Both the position numbers and the translations under genes were made by a program. Below, in pieces: positions 39,267 through 48,322 of a stretch of DNA of 64,000 bases (the stretch's first letter is position 1; every line of letters starts with the position of its first letter). Below the pieces are notes generated by a model. It saw nothing but the letters and a program-made list of their open reading frames with translations. It was not told where the DNA came from and did no database searches. This DNA comes from Ruminococcus sp. AF41-9 (GTDB taxonomy: Bacteria; Bacillota; Clostridia; Lachnospirales; Lachnospiraceae), in contig NZ_QUDO01000019.1 in the NCBI RefSeq assembly GCF_003477525.1, forward strand, positions 9,800 through 73,799, given 5' to 3'.

Positions 39267-39362
39267 ATGCCACATTTTCCAGGTTGGTTTGTAGCTATAT
39301 GTGTTTTACTTCCTGTTTCCAATGTTATATACAAAACATGGAAGAACAATAAGAAAAAATAG
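39267..39362 (+). CDS. Small membrane peptide (31 residues)
   Basis: A short reading, MPHFPGWFVAICVLLPVSNV followed by IYKTWKNNKKK, with a single membrane segment and a strongly basic tail (inside). AAGGAGG at 39251-39257 sits well before the ATG. It follows the DUF3592 gene by 19 bp in the same direction and would be the last gene of the gntR operon. No homology can be claimed for so short a peptide; the ribosome site and composition favour translation. Confidence 0.55.
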   Translation: MPHFPGWFVAICVLLPVSNVIYKTWKNNKKK

Positions 39363-39453
39363 TTATCAAAGAGCCTGACACACAGTCACAGAGCTGATGA
39401 ACTATGAGAAATTGTAGTCCATTGGCTCTTTTGGAATATACTATAAATAGGCA

Positions 39454-39624
39454 AATGGTGTCCTGCAAAAGCGTGATCTGATACAGCGAATTTTTATGGT
39501 TCTTCAGATAATCTCTGCGTAAGAATCCATACTTACCAAGCTGCTCCATCTGTTCACCGAATTTATAAGTAAGGTTTGGAATAAGGTATCCATTTACATT
39601 CGTATACGTTATTAAATAGGACAT
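39454..39624 (-). pseudogene. TnpV fragment
   Basis: About 57 residues match the transposon-encoded TnpV family: ITYTNVNGYLIPNLTYKFGE, QLGKYGFLRRDYLKNHKNS, LLQDTI. The second half of the usual protein is replaced by unrelated sequence, so this is a truncated copy. Its DNA is similar to the more complete copy at 56910-57188. TnpV occurs in composite elements of Clostridia; its role is not settled. Confidence 0.7.
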
Positions 39625-39650
39625 TTGCAATCCGCTTTCGCTACCTGCGT
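39617..39650 (+). repeat. Diverged copy 5 of the dispersed hairpin repeat
   Basis: GGACATTTGCAATCCGCTTT then CGCTACCTGC resembles copy 1 at 455 (GGACATTCGCAATCCGCTTC, CGCTACTTGC). It lies at the start of the TnpV fragment. Stem symmetry is weaker. Confidence 0.4.
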
Positions 39651-39702
39651 TCATTTTATTAGCACTCTCCATTTATTCCAATCATAAAGAATCCTTTCGA
39701 TT

Positions 39703-40587
39703 TTATAAATGTCGCAGATTCACACGATATTCTCTTAAAGACGCTTCATCGGCATTGGAAATCTGATATTCCAAATGCTTAATCAATTTCTTCTTGTCGG
39801 CTGGCAGATTGCCCCGAACCTGTATTAGATTGGACGCACCATCAGTCACAATTCTTGTGTTTATTGTAAGATTTTCAACAAGTGTCTTTAATTCAATAAG
39901 TTTTTCTATTTCACTTTCTTCTTTCCAGTTTCCCTTTTGAATCTCTTGATACAATTCAGATGTCTTATAAATCGTCAACATAGAAGATTCAATGATTTTA
40001 GGATTTAACTGATTGAAAAGCATTGCTGTCTTTTTCGCACCGACCTCTCCACGACCTGCTCCATAAATTCCTGTTAAATAAAAGAAATTATAGCTGATTC
40101 CGGCTTCGTCCAATTTTCTACATTGTTCTAATACATCTTTCGACTGGAAGCCTTTATTCATAAAGGTAAGAGATTCATCATCACCTGTTTCCACACCAAT
40201 CGTAATACCATCATACCCTAAGGCTCTTAATTCTTTTAATTCTTCAAGACTTTTTGGCATTATATCGGTAATTCTTGCAAAACACCCGATTGTTTTATAA
40301 AAGGGGTAATATTCCTTGACCATTTTTGCTAAAGTTTTTAACTTTTCTGTACTTAATACAAATGGATTTGCACCAGTAAAAAATATACGAGGTATTTTTC
40401 TATAATATTTACTTGCCTCTGCCAAGTCAGCTTTAACTTCTGAAAATGGAGATAATTTGAATTTAAACGGCAAATCCTCATAAAGTGTACAAAATTTACA
40501 TGAATGGTGTGTGCAACCTGCTGTTACTTGAACTAACAATGAGTATGCTTCGTATGGTGGACGCCATATTGTTCCTGTGTAATGCAT
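39703..40587 (-). CDS. Radical SAM protein
   Basis: A 294-residue radical SAM enzyme. The cluster-binding motif is CTHHSCKFC (C-X4-C-X2-C, a variant used by one COG1032-like branch, followed by TLYEDLPFK). RIFFTGANPFVLS and IGVETGDDESLTFMNKGF are the typical SAM-binding GGE-like and beta-strand motifs. It has no B12 or TRAM domain, and the C-terminal part (NLIQVRGNLPADKKKLIKHL) is helical. It resembles the small stand-alone radical SAM proteins of gut Clostridia whose substrate is unknown. A pyrD fragment lies upstream on the same strand, so the pair may once have been an operon. Confidence 0.8.
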   Translation of the reverse strand: MHYTGTIWRPPYEAYSLLVQVTAGCTHHSCKFCTLYEDLPFKFKLSPFSEVKADLAEASKYYRKIPRIFFTGANPFVLSTEKLKTLAKMVKEYYPFYKTIGCFARITDIMPKSLEELKELRALGYDGITIGVETGDDESLTFMNKGFQSKDVLEQCRKLDEAGISYNFFYLTGIYGAGRGEVGAKKTAMLFNQLNPKIIESSMLTIYKTSELYQEIQKGNWKEESEIEKLIELKTLVENLTINTRIVTDGASNLIQVRGNLPADKKKLIKHLEYQISNADEASLREYRVNLRHL

Positions 40588-40605
40588 AATAATTTCCTCC
40601 TATTT

Positions 40606-40830
40606 TTAACCAACAATACCTCTGATTTCATCTAAGGTTTCAATGTTGTTTTCTTCCATATATTTACTTAATTCTGATATGATTTCTGGCATAACAAAAG
40701 GATTGTTAAAATTTGCTGTTCCTATTGCGATACCAGTAGCTCCAGCCATGATAAATTCCAAAACATCATTTATTGTAGCAATTCCACCCATACCGATTAC
40801 TGGAATCTTAACTGCATGTGTTAATTGTTG
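40606..40830 (-). pseudogene. Dihydroorotate dehydrogenase C-terminal fragment (pyrD remnant)
   Basis: About 70 residues: THAVKIPVIGMGGIATINDV, EFIMAGATGIAIGTANFNNP and a tail GIVG. These match the FMN phosphate-binding end of class 1 dihydroorotate dehydrogenase. The upstream two-thirds of the gene is absent; a spurious start overlaps GGCGGTGAC. It is a scar of an earlier gene, probably captured with the neighbouring radical SAM gene. Confidence 0.65.
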
Positions 40831-40989
40831 TCACCGCCTTTCTTATTTCAAATTATAGCAAGTATGTAAAACTTGAAAAGTACTGTCTTTTTTTGTTTAT
40901 AGTGTTAAAAATAATACTAAGTATAAAAAATAACAGTACCTTGTAATAATGAATCCAAAAAGATATAATACCATTAAAGGAGGGATTTT

Positions 40990-41316
40990 ATGAGTAATAT
41001 GAAATCGCCACTTCCTCAATGTGCGTCCATGGTTCGTATCCAAAATATTTTAAGTGGAAAGTGGAAAATAACTATTTTGTGGTATATTTCAGAATATGAA
41101 ATCCAAAGATTCGGGGAACTACGCCGAAGATTAGGCGATATTACACAGTCTACTTTGACGAAACAGCTTAGAGAATTAGAGCAAGATGGGTTTATCTCAC
41201 GATATGTATATCAAGAAGTCCCACCGAAAGTAGAATATTCTTTAACTGATTTAGGGAAAAGTTTTGTACCGATTCTTCAAGATATGAAAAAATGGAGTGA
41301 TATACATTTAATGTAA
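40990..41316 (+). CDS. HxlR family transcriptional regulator
   Basis: A 108-residue winged-helix protein of the HxlR family, whose members sense redox or aldehydes through a conserved N-terminal cysteine. Here CASMVRIQNILSGKWKITILW (first cysteine about residue 11; quoted in part as SGKWKITILWYISE), RFGELRRRLGDITQSTLTKQLRELE and PKVEYSLTDLGKSF are visible. The ribosome site AGGAGGG precedes the ATG. It is divergent from the radical SAM and pyrD remnant, so it may once have controlled them. Confidence 0.88.
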   Translation: MSNMKSPLPQCASMVRIQNILSGKWKITILWYISEYEIQRFGELRRRLGDITQSTLTKQLRELEQDGFISRYVYQEVPPKVEYSLTDLGKSFVPILQDMKKWSDIHLM

Positions 41317-41445
41317 TATTTAGGCTTGCTGTCCGTAGTTTATACGAAAGCAAGCCTTTTGATTTTATCCTACAATCTTCCAGTTATCGTCCTTATGAAG
41401 CACAAGCTCATACTGTGAGATTTTCTTTTTAATTTTTCATATCCT

Positions 41446-41775
41446 TTATTGCTTTGTGTGGAGATTTAACTGATTGTCTATGTCCCGTCCGGCATACATT
41501 ACTCTAAGTATTGTTACAACCTTTTTATCGCTATCTGGAATATAAAGTACCACATAATTGTCTACTGGTAATACACGAAGTCCACGACTTTTCCACGGTT
41601 CTTTTTCATATTTTCGATAACGCTCTGGCATCGTATCCAAACTTAATATCTGTTCTTCCAGACGGTCAAGTTGTCCGCTTGCATTTTCCGGCGATTGTAA
41701 TTCAAAAGCAACATATTCAAAAATTCCTCTCAAATCACTGTCAGCCTGTTCGGATACTTCTACTTCATATATCAT
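41446..41775 (-). CDS. RelE/ParE family toxin
   Basis: A 109-residue toxin of the RelE/ParE superfamily: YEVEVSEQADSDLRGIFEYV, SLDTMPERYRKYEKEPW, RVLPVDNYVVLYIPDSDKK and VVTILRVMYAGRDIDNQL. The YAGRDID end matches the YafQ/RelE/ParE plasmid-stabilisation class, which inhibits translation or gyrase. It overlaps the antitoxin stop by 4 nt and follows it, the standard toxin-antitoxin order. Whether it cuts mRNA or poisons gyrase cannot be told. Confidence 0.85.
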   Translation of the reverse strand: MIYEVEVSEQADSDLRGIFEYVAFELQSPENASGQLDRLEEQILSLDTMPERYRKYEKEPWKSRGLRVLPVDNYVVLYIPDSDKKVVTILRVMYAGRDIDNQLNLHTKQ

Positions 41776-42080
41776 AAGCCATAATCCTTGCGAATGTCAG
41801 CAAAGGCTTTCTTCGCATTTTTTGTCCGCCCAGCCTGCATATCTGCATATCCTTTCTCCAATTCTTCATTGAACTCTGCTTCTGATAATGTGCTGATGTC
41901 AACAGGTCTGGCAGATGGTATTTTTACTTCAAACGGAAGTCCTCTCTGTAAGATAATCTGTTTATAAAACATATTGATAGCACTGGAAGCAGGGATACCA
42001 AGTGTAGACAGGATACTTTCTGCTTTTTCTTTAACATCTGGTTCAATCCTTGCATATAAATTTGCTGATTTTGTAGCCAT
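41772..42080 (-). CDS. RelB/DinJ family antitoxin
   Basis: A 102-residue antitoxin: ATKSANLYARIEPDVKEKAE, LGIPASSAINMFYKQIILQRGLPFEV (quoted in part) and the flexible C-terminal tail NEELEKGYADMQAGR. This is the ribbon-helix-helix DinJ/RelB form, in which the N terminus binds DNA and the tail neutralises the toxin. The start at 42080 follows AAAGGAG at 8 nt; the longer reading to 42170 lacks one. The pair would autoregulate through the N-terminal domain. Confidence 0.88.
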   Translation of the reverse strand: MATKSANLYARIEPDVKEKAESILSTLGIPASSAINMFYKQIILQRGLPFEVKIPSARPVDISTLSEAEFNEELEKGYADMQAGRTKNAKKAFADIRKDYGL

Positions 42081-42159
42081 ATAAAACATCTCCTTTCGTG
42101 AGTAGTGTTTCCATCTATCTTTATTATATGCAAATGTCCGCACAATAGCAATACTAAAT

Positions 42160-42380
42160 TTACGTTCCAATAATCTTATTGAATAACTGCAACAATACGT
42201 CTTTTACGCCGGACGCCTTGAATACAAGACCAACGGCTACTAAGGCAACTACCAAGAATCCGATAAGTTTGGAAACTCACGCTTGAATCCCAAGTAAATA
42301 CCGATAACAACAATCGCCATCAGCACAAGGCTCTGTGCGTTGCTTAAAAACCAGTTATAAAGGTTCTGTCCAAAATTCAT
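42160..42380 (-). CDS. TcpD/conjugation-associated small membrane protein, one frameshift
   Basis: A small membrane protein of about 73 residues: MNFGQNLYNWFLSNAQSLVL, IVVIGIYLGFKREF, then, after a one-base loss near 42275, SKLIGFLVVALVAVGLVFKA and SGVKDVLLQLFNKIIG. Two membrane segments are separated by a KRE loop. It resembles TcpD-like proteins encoded in Tn916/pCW3-type conjugation modules. No other transfer gene is next to it, so it is probably a relic. Restoring one T in GAGTTTCC joins the two halves. Confidence 0.6.
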
Positions 42381-42495
42381 GCTTTCTTTTCCCCTTTCGA
42401 TTTTGGGTATGAAAAAAGCCGTCCATTTCTGAACGACTGAAAATAGAAAAGGAACGTCAAAAGCGTACGTTCCATAATCTATAAAATATTTAATT

Positions 42496-43065
42496 TCATC
42501 CGGGCACTCCTTTCCTATCTATCTCGCTGATAAATTTTTCTATAAGTCTGTTTACTTCATCCGGCTGGTCAGTATTGGAATTATGACCAGCATTCTTTAT
42601 CCATTTAAGCGGTAAACCTTCCCTCTGATGCCATTTCTTATTATAGCTTTTTGCTGAGCCCGCTTTATCCTTTTCGCCACAGATAAGTAATGCCGGACAA
42701 CTGATATGATATGGCAGATCTGCTTTGATTGCCTCAGCAAGCATTCTGTACCCGAAGCCGGCGAGCCTTGCATATTCTTTATGATCTGAGTCATAGGCCA
42801 TCATCATCTTTCGCATAAGATTCTGACCATAGTCCGTCTCAGAGTACCCTCTTGAACCAGCCCTAAGAAGAGCTTTCCATGGATATATTCTATATAATGG
42901 CTCTACTCTTTCAAGAAGCCATATTTCCATTGCAGTCATATAAGACTTTTGAAGCGGTGCAGAATCAATGGAGATAAAGCCTTTTATCTTATCCGGATAT
43001 AATTCCATATACATTTGAGCCAGATATCCACCCATAGACTGACCGATAATGATGGATGCAGCCAC
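42496..43065 (-). pseudogene. Alpha/beta hydrolase, N-terminally truncated
   Basis: About 189 residues of a serine hydrolase, beginning at the nucleophile elbow SIIIGQSMGGYLAQMYMELY (the first beta-strands, about 80 residues, are missing), followed by GFISIDSAPLQKSY, the cap, CPALLICGEKDKAGSA and the catalytic histidine in IKNAGHNSNTDQPDEV. Upstream of 43065 no matching sequence continues. It is one of several hydrolases in this island, and a remnant rather than a working enzyme. Confidence 0.75.
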
Positions 43066-43239
43066 AGGGTGTCTTGTAACTGTTTTCTATCATTTTCTAT
43101 CCCCTTTCCACCGATTCGGTTAATACGAGTATATACCCATTGACCGATTAACGGAAGACCTCATTGATATCTTATTGACCTGACTTGGCTTGTTTATAAA
43201 GCAGACCGCCTTTAATAAGCAATAATAAGAATATTACTG

Positions 43240-45395
43240 TTATTTTTCTTCAGAGTTAAACAGTTCACTTAAAGTTTCAACATTTTCCTGCAGTACCTTC
43301 AACACATACTTGTCAAAGTGTCTCGCATCCTGTGTCGAAGAACCAAATTCATAGGTTTCCTGTCCATAATCCACCACATCAAACCCTGGCGTTGCTTTGC
43401 TGGCTCCTTTTGTTCTGTAGGCTACTATATCTTTCAGAGTAAAATTCACTTCTCCATTCTCATAAGACACCCAACTGCTGATGTCTGTTCCTGTTGCTTC
43501 TGTGGCAGTTCCATTCTCTGTCTGAGTCTGTGCTTCTGCTTTTGTTACTTCCGCAGTTCCTTCTACATATTGTCCATACATTTCATCAACATAAAGTGCC
43601 AGTGATTCTCCAAAAATCTCCGATGGAACATGACCGCCATCCCACTGCCATTCCAGTTTGGCATCTGTTCCGCTGTTAAGCCATGCAATCTGCATATTCA
43701 TCGACGCAAATAGAGACATATCACCTTCGGATGCTCCCATTACAATTCTGGTCCATGTCGGGCTTTCTGTATCTTCATCTCCAATATAGTTGATTGGATT
43801 ATACAGATCTACAATATTATTTCCATATTTGTCTCCATCCTCGATAGATGCGATATCACTTTCATAAGATTCCAACATTTCTTCATAGCTGCTGTAGTTT
43901 GAAGAATCTGTTTTTGTGCCTGCAGACTGTGTAGTTCCAGCATCCGGAGTTCCGACCTCATCTCCCATTCCACTTGTAACCAGGTCATCTTGAGCATTGC
44001 CATCCGAAGTTTCTCTGCCTGGCATACTTCCGGCTGGTGCTCCCTCCGGCTTTTCTCCGTCTGAGCCATTTCTATCCGGTATTCCGTCTGGCATTTCACC
44101 CGGCATTTTATTTCCATCCGGACCATTTCCATCTGGCATTCCGCCTCCTGGACCTGCATTTTGTCCGGATTCTCCTTTGGCATATCGTCCTTCCAGAAAT
44201 GCCTGCGCTTTCTCTTCTGTTGACAGCTGTGACACACTCTCATCGCTCAGTGCATTTCCATCACTGTCAAACCATGTCCAGTCATCTGCATATTTTTCCC
44301 CATCATATTCTATCGTCAGATCCACTACATCGTCTTTATCCCCATCTCCATTGATATCAATGTCCACTGTAGACTCGCTGACACGCAGATTCTGATCATT
44401 GATATACTCCATATATTCCTGAGACAGGTATTCTGCCAGATTTTTCTGAAAATCCGTATTAAATTCATAATCTGTATCAAGATAGTATTCAAATGCCATT
44501 GCCATATCCGCTTCCTGTAAAGAAGTGATCGCACTGTATGCAACGCATCCCCATACTCCATCAGAAATTTCAGTATCCTCTGATCCTATGGTTTCTGAAT
44601 AAGTTCCATCTTCATTCTGATAGATTCCAACTGCCCTGCTTCTACTTCATACGGAAAATAATCTGAATTGTCAGAAGTTGCTGCTACCATTGCAGCATGT
44701 GCTCCACCACCGGAACCTCCCGTAGACACGAAATATTCTATATTTCCCGGAAGGTTTCCAAGAATGATATTATACTTTACAAAACGGATTGCATTTTTCT
44801 GATCTACCAGGCAGAGCGGTGCGTCACCGGTATAATATTTCTCCCCATTCTCATCCGTTGCAGTACTCTGCTTGCCACGATTTCCACAAGCCACATTGAT
44901 ATATCCATATGCCGCATTGCCGGAAGATGCCTTTTGATTTTCCTGTACACTGTATCCTGCTGCTCCTGTATTTATAATAACCGGTGCTGTAGATGCAGTA
45001 TAGGTCTGCCCATTTGCATTCGTAATTTTTGCACTATCGTCAATCACAAGCTGTCCATTTACTTCTTCCGAATAAGTTTTCCCTGTTACATCTTCCGTTC
45101 CGTCCCCATCTGTATCAATCCCTTTTATATATGCACCGGGAACATTTACAGAAACGCCCTGATAATCCGGCAGCTCTGGATTTGCAACTGCGCATGTTAC
45201 AGACATTGTCCAGGAATCTGACTGGTTGTCATAGCTCCATGTAATTTCATCGTTGTTTGAAATATTTAAGGTGCTTTCAATTTCTGTCTGTTCTTTATTC
45301 TCCTGCTCTGCACTTACATTTCCTGCTCCACATGCTGTGATTCCCAGCACCATTGTCATTGCTGTTATGATTGCAGTTATCTGCTTTCTTTTCAT
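43240..45395 (-). CDS. Subtype-A tannase-like lipoprotein (one frameshift)
   Basis: A secreted lipoprotein of about 718 residues. The signal ends LGITAC (Cys-22 lipidation). The esterase core shows the nucleophile STGGSGGGAHAAM, VDLYNPINYIGDEDTESPTW and WQWDGGHVPSEIFGESL, the Ser and His positions of tannase-family esterases, which cut gallate or other phenolic esters. Between about 375 and 440 a Gly/Pro/Met/Asp-rich insert (GPGGGMPDGNGPDGNKMPGE) is typical of this family. One frameshift near 44635 is rejoined by restoring one G (GCAGGGGCAGTTGGAATC), which gives IYQNEDGTYSETIG. The upstream HK gene and a weak promoter region separate it from the ABC genes. Confidence 0.8.
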
Positions 45396-45523
45396 TGACT
45401 GTGCCCCTTTCTTAATCAGATTTTTTTACGGACACGATTATATGAGAAAAACCTTGAAAATTCCTTGAAAAAATAAATTTTCAAGCAAATTCACAAGGTT
45501 TTCACAAATCTTTTATTCTCTGC

Positions 45524-46519
45524 TTAAAGTGGAAATGAGGTTATAAAACAGTTCCATCCATTCTCGCTTATCACTGTTATCTCTGTATGATGCTTTGCAG
45601 CGATTGACTGCGCAATAGCCAGATTCTGTTTTATATCAGTTATCAGTATAACCTCTTTTTCAAAAGCCATTGCCTCAAACTCCAGAGAAATCCCCTCTAT
45701 GCACTGGCTGAAATTTACGCTTTCCCGGAAACTTTTTTCTTCCTGATACTCCATTTTGGAATAGTCCAGAAGCTCTATTACCAGTTTGCGCATTTTTTCA
45801 TTTTCTTCTGCCGCATAATCCAGATATTTGCTGTGAATTCCTTCTCTTTCAAGCATATCCAGACTTGCTTTCATAACTGTAACCGGTGTTTTCAGTTCAT
45901 GTCCTGCAAACAGTACAAACTCTTTCTGCAAACGGTCGGCTTCCTCTAAGGGTGCAATTATTTTTCCTGTAATTTTCCATGCCAGATAAATCCATAATAC
46001 TCCTAAAACAAAAGCTGCCAGCAATGAGAAAATGAAATATTTCTGTTCTTCTATCTTTAGCGATGCGATATCCGCAAAAGCAATGAGCAGTTCCCCTTTA
46101 TGAACAGAAATTTCAAACTGATAATTTTCATAACTTCCAGATGTTTTTTTCGTTTCCAGAAATTTTTCTGCTGTCTCTATAATCTCCTCTTCTGAAAATT
46201 CGGTATCCGGCAGCATATTTTTAACATATAATGTCCCATTCTCTGCTTTGGCTACAAGATAACTCTTTTTGACATAGCTGTCTTCTTTTTGCTCCGTTAC
46301 TGTTGCTTTTTCACTTCTGGCACCACTAATTCTTTCCTGTTCTTTTGGAATTTCCTCTTGTTTATTTCCGTTCTGATCGGATACAATCTGAAATTTCATG
46401 TTCAAAATCCTGGAAATACTGTTCTTATTATTCTGCACATAAGAAAAATTCAGAAGTGCCAGAATGAATATTGCCGCAATCACTGTATCCGTTCCAATAA
46501 ATTTCAGCTTCTTGCGCAA
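45524..46519 (-). CDS. Sensor histidine kinase with a missing ATPase core
   Basis: A 331-residue membrane protein. Two membrane segments (about 10-28 and 165-188) flank a 135-residue extracellular domain. The HisKA dimerisation box is present: FAGHELKTPVTVMKASLDML, with the phospho-accepting His, then NEKMRKLVIELLDYSKMEY. The following catalytic domain stops almost at once: SLEFEAMAFEKEVILITDI is followed by AQSIAAKHHTEITVISENGW, which is the far end (after the G2 box). The N, G1 and F boxes are absent, without a frameshift, so an internal in-frame deletion of about 60-70 residues is likely. No response regulator gene is adjacent. It probably cannot phosphorylate; a remnant of an antibiotic-sensing pair is plausible. 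Confidence 0.75.
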   Translation of the reverse strand: MRKKLKFIGTDTVIAAIFILALLNFSYVQNNKNSISRILNMKFQIVSDQNGNKQEEIPKEQERISGARSEKATVTEQKEDSYVKKSYLVAKAENGTLYVKNMLPDTEFSEEEIIETAEKFLETKKTSGSYENYQFEISVHKGELLIAFADIASLKIEEQKYFIFSLLAAFVLGVLWIYLAWKITGKIIAPLEEADRLQKEFVLFAGHELKTPVTVMKASLDMLEREGIHSKYLDYAAEENEKMRKLVIELLDYSKMEYQEEKSFRESVNFSQCIEGISLEFEAMAFEKEVILITDIKQNLAIAQSIAAKHHTEITVISENGWNCFITSFPL

Positions 46520-46581
46520 AAAAGAAATATATACCTCTTCCTTTCCCTTTTCATTTTTCCTTAGCCACCTATATATATTTC

Positions 46582-48321
46582 TCAGTACGCCAGTTTCCAG
46601 CTCACCGCCTGCTGCCTTGCATCCACAAATCTCTTATAGATACCTTCCTGCTTCATTAGCTGCTCATGTGTTCCCTGCTGCACAATTTTTCCTTTGTCAA
46701 CAACCACAATCTGATCTGCATGTCTGACTGTTTTTAATCTGTGGGCAATCATAATAATCGTTTTTTCCTTTGTAAGTGCATCTACTGCATCCATCAGCTC
46801 CTTTTCATTCTCCGGATCAACATTGGCTGTTGCCTCATCTAATATAACGATTGGTGCATCCTTCATGATTGCTCTGGCTATGGAAATACGCTGCTTCTCG
46901 CCACCGGAAAGTGTAGCTCCTCCCTCTCCAATCACTGTATCATATCCATCAGGAAGTTTGCTGATGAAATCATGACAGCACGCTTTCTTCGCCGCTTCCA
47001 CCACTTCCTCATGGCTTGCATCCTGACGTCCGAATTTAATATTATTCTCAATGGTGTCTGCAAACAAATACACCGACTGAAACACAAATGAGAAATTACT
47101 CATCAGACTGTTCATGCTGTAGTCTTTTACATTCACACCTCCAAGTGTCACTTCCCCGGAATCCACATCCCAGAACCTGGCAATCAGATTGCAAAGTGTT
47201 GATTTTCCTCCACCAGATGGTCCAACGATTGCTGTCGTCGTTTTCTGCGGAATAGAGAGCGATATATCATCAATGATCTTCCGTTTGTCATAAGAAAACG
47301 AAACATTGGAAAGTCTGATATCGTAATTTTCCGGCTGTATTTCTTTACCGTCGATATCCATGGTATCCAGCTCCAATATTGCATTTGCTTTATCTACACA
47401 TACGCTTACCACATGTAAAAGAGATGAATAATTTCCTGCACATTCCAGACTGGCATAAAGCATAAATGCTGAAATTGTCATACCAATCGCATAGACCGCA
47501 CTCATAGTTCCATTGATATAAAAATATGCACTGCAAGCCACGATCACAGCACCTGTAATTTTGGTTATCACACTTTGCAGAAAATGATAGGGCACAAACA
47601 GCATTTCCATCTTTGTATTGATCTTTTCACATGCTTCATTTGCATCATTTAATCTTTTCGCCTGTTTCCCAAGCAAGTTATATGATTTAACTTCTGATAT
47701 TCCCTGCAGATACTCCATGATCTGGTTTACAAGCTCTGTATCACATACCACTTTTTGCTCTAAATCTTTTTTCCCTGCATTCTGCATCACAGAATTGACC
47801 CCAAAGAAAATAAGTACTCCTGCTGCAGCGCTCAATCCGATTCTCCAGTCAAAAAGAAACAGCATAAAAATGATCATTGATGTTTCCAGAATCCCCTGCA
47901 TGGTCAGCATGACCACTCTTGCAGCTACATCGCCAAGAATTTCCATTGTATTGGTCGTAACAGAAGAAATTTCCCCGATACTGTTAGCATTAAAATATCC
48001 CATCGGCAGATAGCGCATATGCTCTGCAATCTTAATTCTCATAAAAGCACTTGCATTATATCCACCTTCTGTCTGAAGCACTGTAGAGTATCTCTTGCAG
48101 ATTACGTCGACTACAATTGAAAGAACCATAATCGCAACGGAGCCTCCAATATATTTTCCTGTCGGTTTCCCACTCAGCAGACCAATCAGTATGTACATAA
48201 TAGCCGGAATCTTCATTGCTGAGGCAAGAGCCTCTATAAGTCCGATCACTATCGACAGTTTAAATTTATTACCATTTTCCCTGCCTGAAAAACGAAAGAA
48301 TTTTGCCAGAATTCCAAACAT
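46582..48321 (-). CDS. ABC transporter ATP-binding/permease protein (second subunit)
   Basis: A 579-residue half-exporter with six membrane segments in the first 310 residues (start MFGILAKFFRFSGRENGNKF) and an ATPase domain: GPSGGGKST (Walker A), ATLSGGEKQRISIARAIM (signature), IVILDEATANVD and MIAHRLKTV. It abuts the next ABC gene (1 bp apart), with which it likely forms a heterodimer. Partner order and the TetR gene upstream suggest a drug or peptide exporter. Identical-length pairs with siderophore-type (YbtPQ-like) resemblance also occur, so import is not excluded. Confidence 0.9.
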   Translation of the reverse strand: MFGILAKFFRFSGRENGNKFKLSIVIGLIEALASAMKIPAIMYILIGLLSGKPTGKYIGGSVAIMVLSIVVDVICKRYSTVLQTEGGYNASAFMRIKIAEHMRYLPMGYFNANSIGEISSVTTNTMEILGDVAARVVMLTMQGILETSMIIFMLFLFDWRIGLSAAAGVLIFFGVNSVMQNAGKKDLEQKVVCDTELVNQIMEYLQGISEVKSYNLLGKQAKRLNDANEACEKINTKMEMLFVPYHFLQSVITKITGAVIVACSAYFYINGTMSAVYAIGMTISAFMLYASLECAGNYSSLLHVVSVCVDKANAILELDTMDIDGKEIQPENYDIRLSNVSFSYDKRKIIDDISLSIPQKTTTAIVGPSGGGKSTLCNLIARFWDVDSGEVTLGGVNVKDYSMNSLMSNFSFVFQSVYLFADTIENNIKFGRQDASHEEVVEAAKKACCHDFISKLPDGYDTVIGEGGATLSGGEKQRISIARAIMKDAPIVILDEATANVDPENEKELMDAVDALTKEKTIIMIAHRLKTVRHADQIVVVDKGKIVQQGTHEQLMKQEGIYKRFVDARQQAVSWKLAY

Positions 48322-48322
48322 A

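Noticed and set aside
43997-44395. Open reading opposite the Gly/Pro-rich part of the tannase gene
   Set aside because: It mirrors the low-complexity insert (high Pro/Ser), and the sense gene is well supported.
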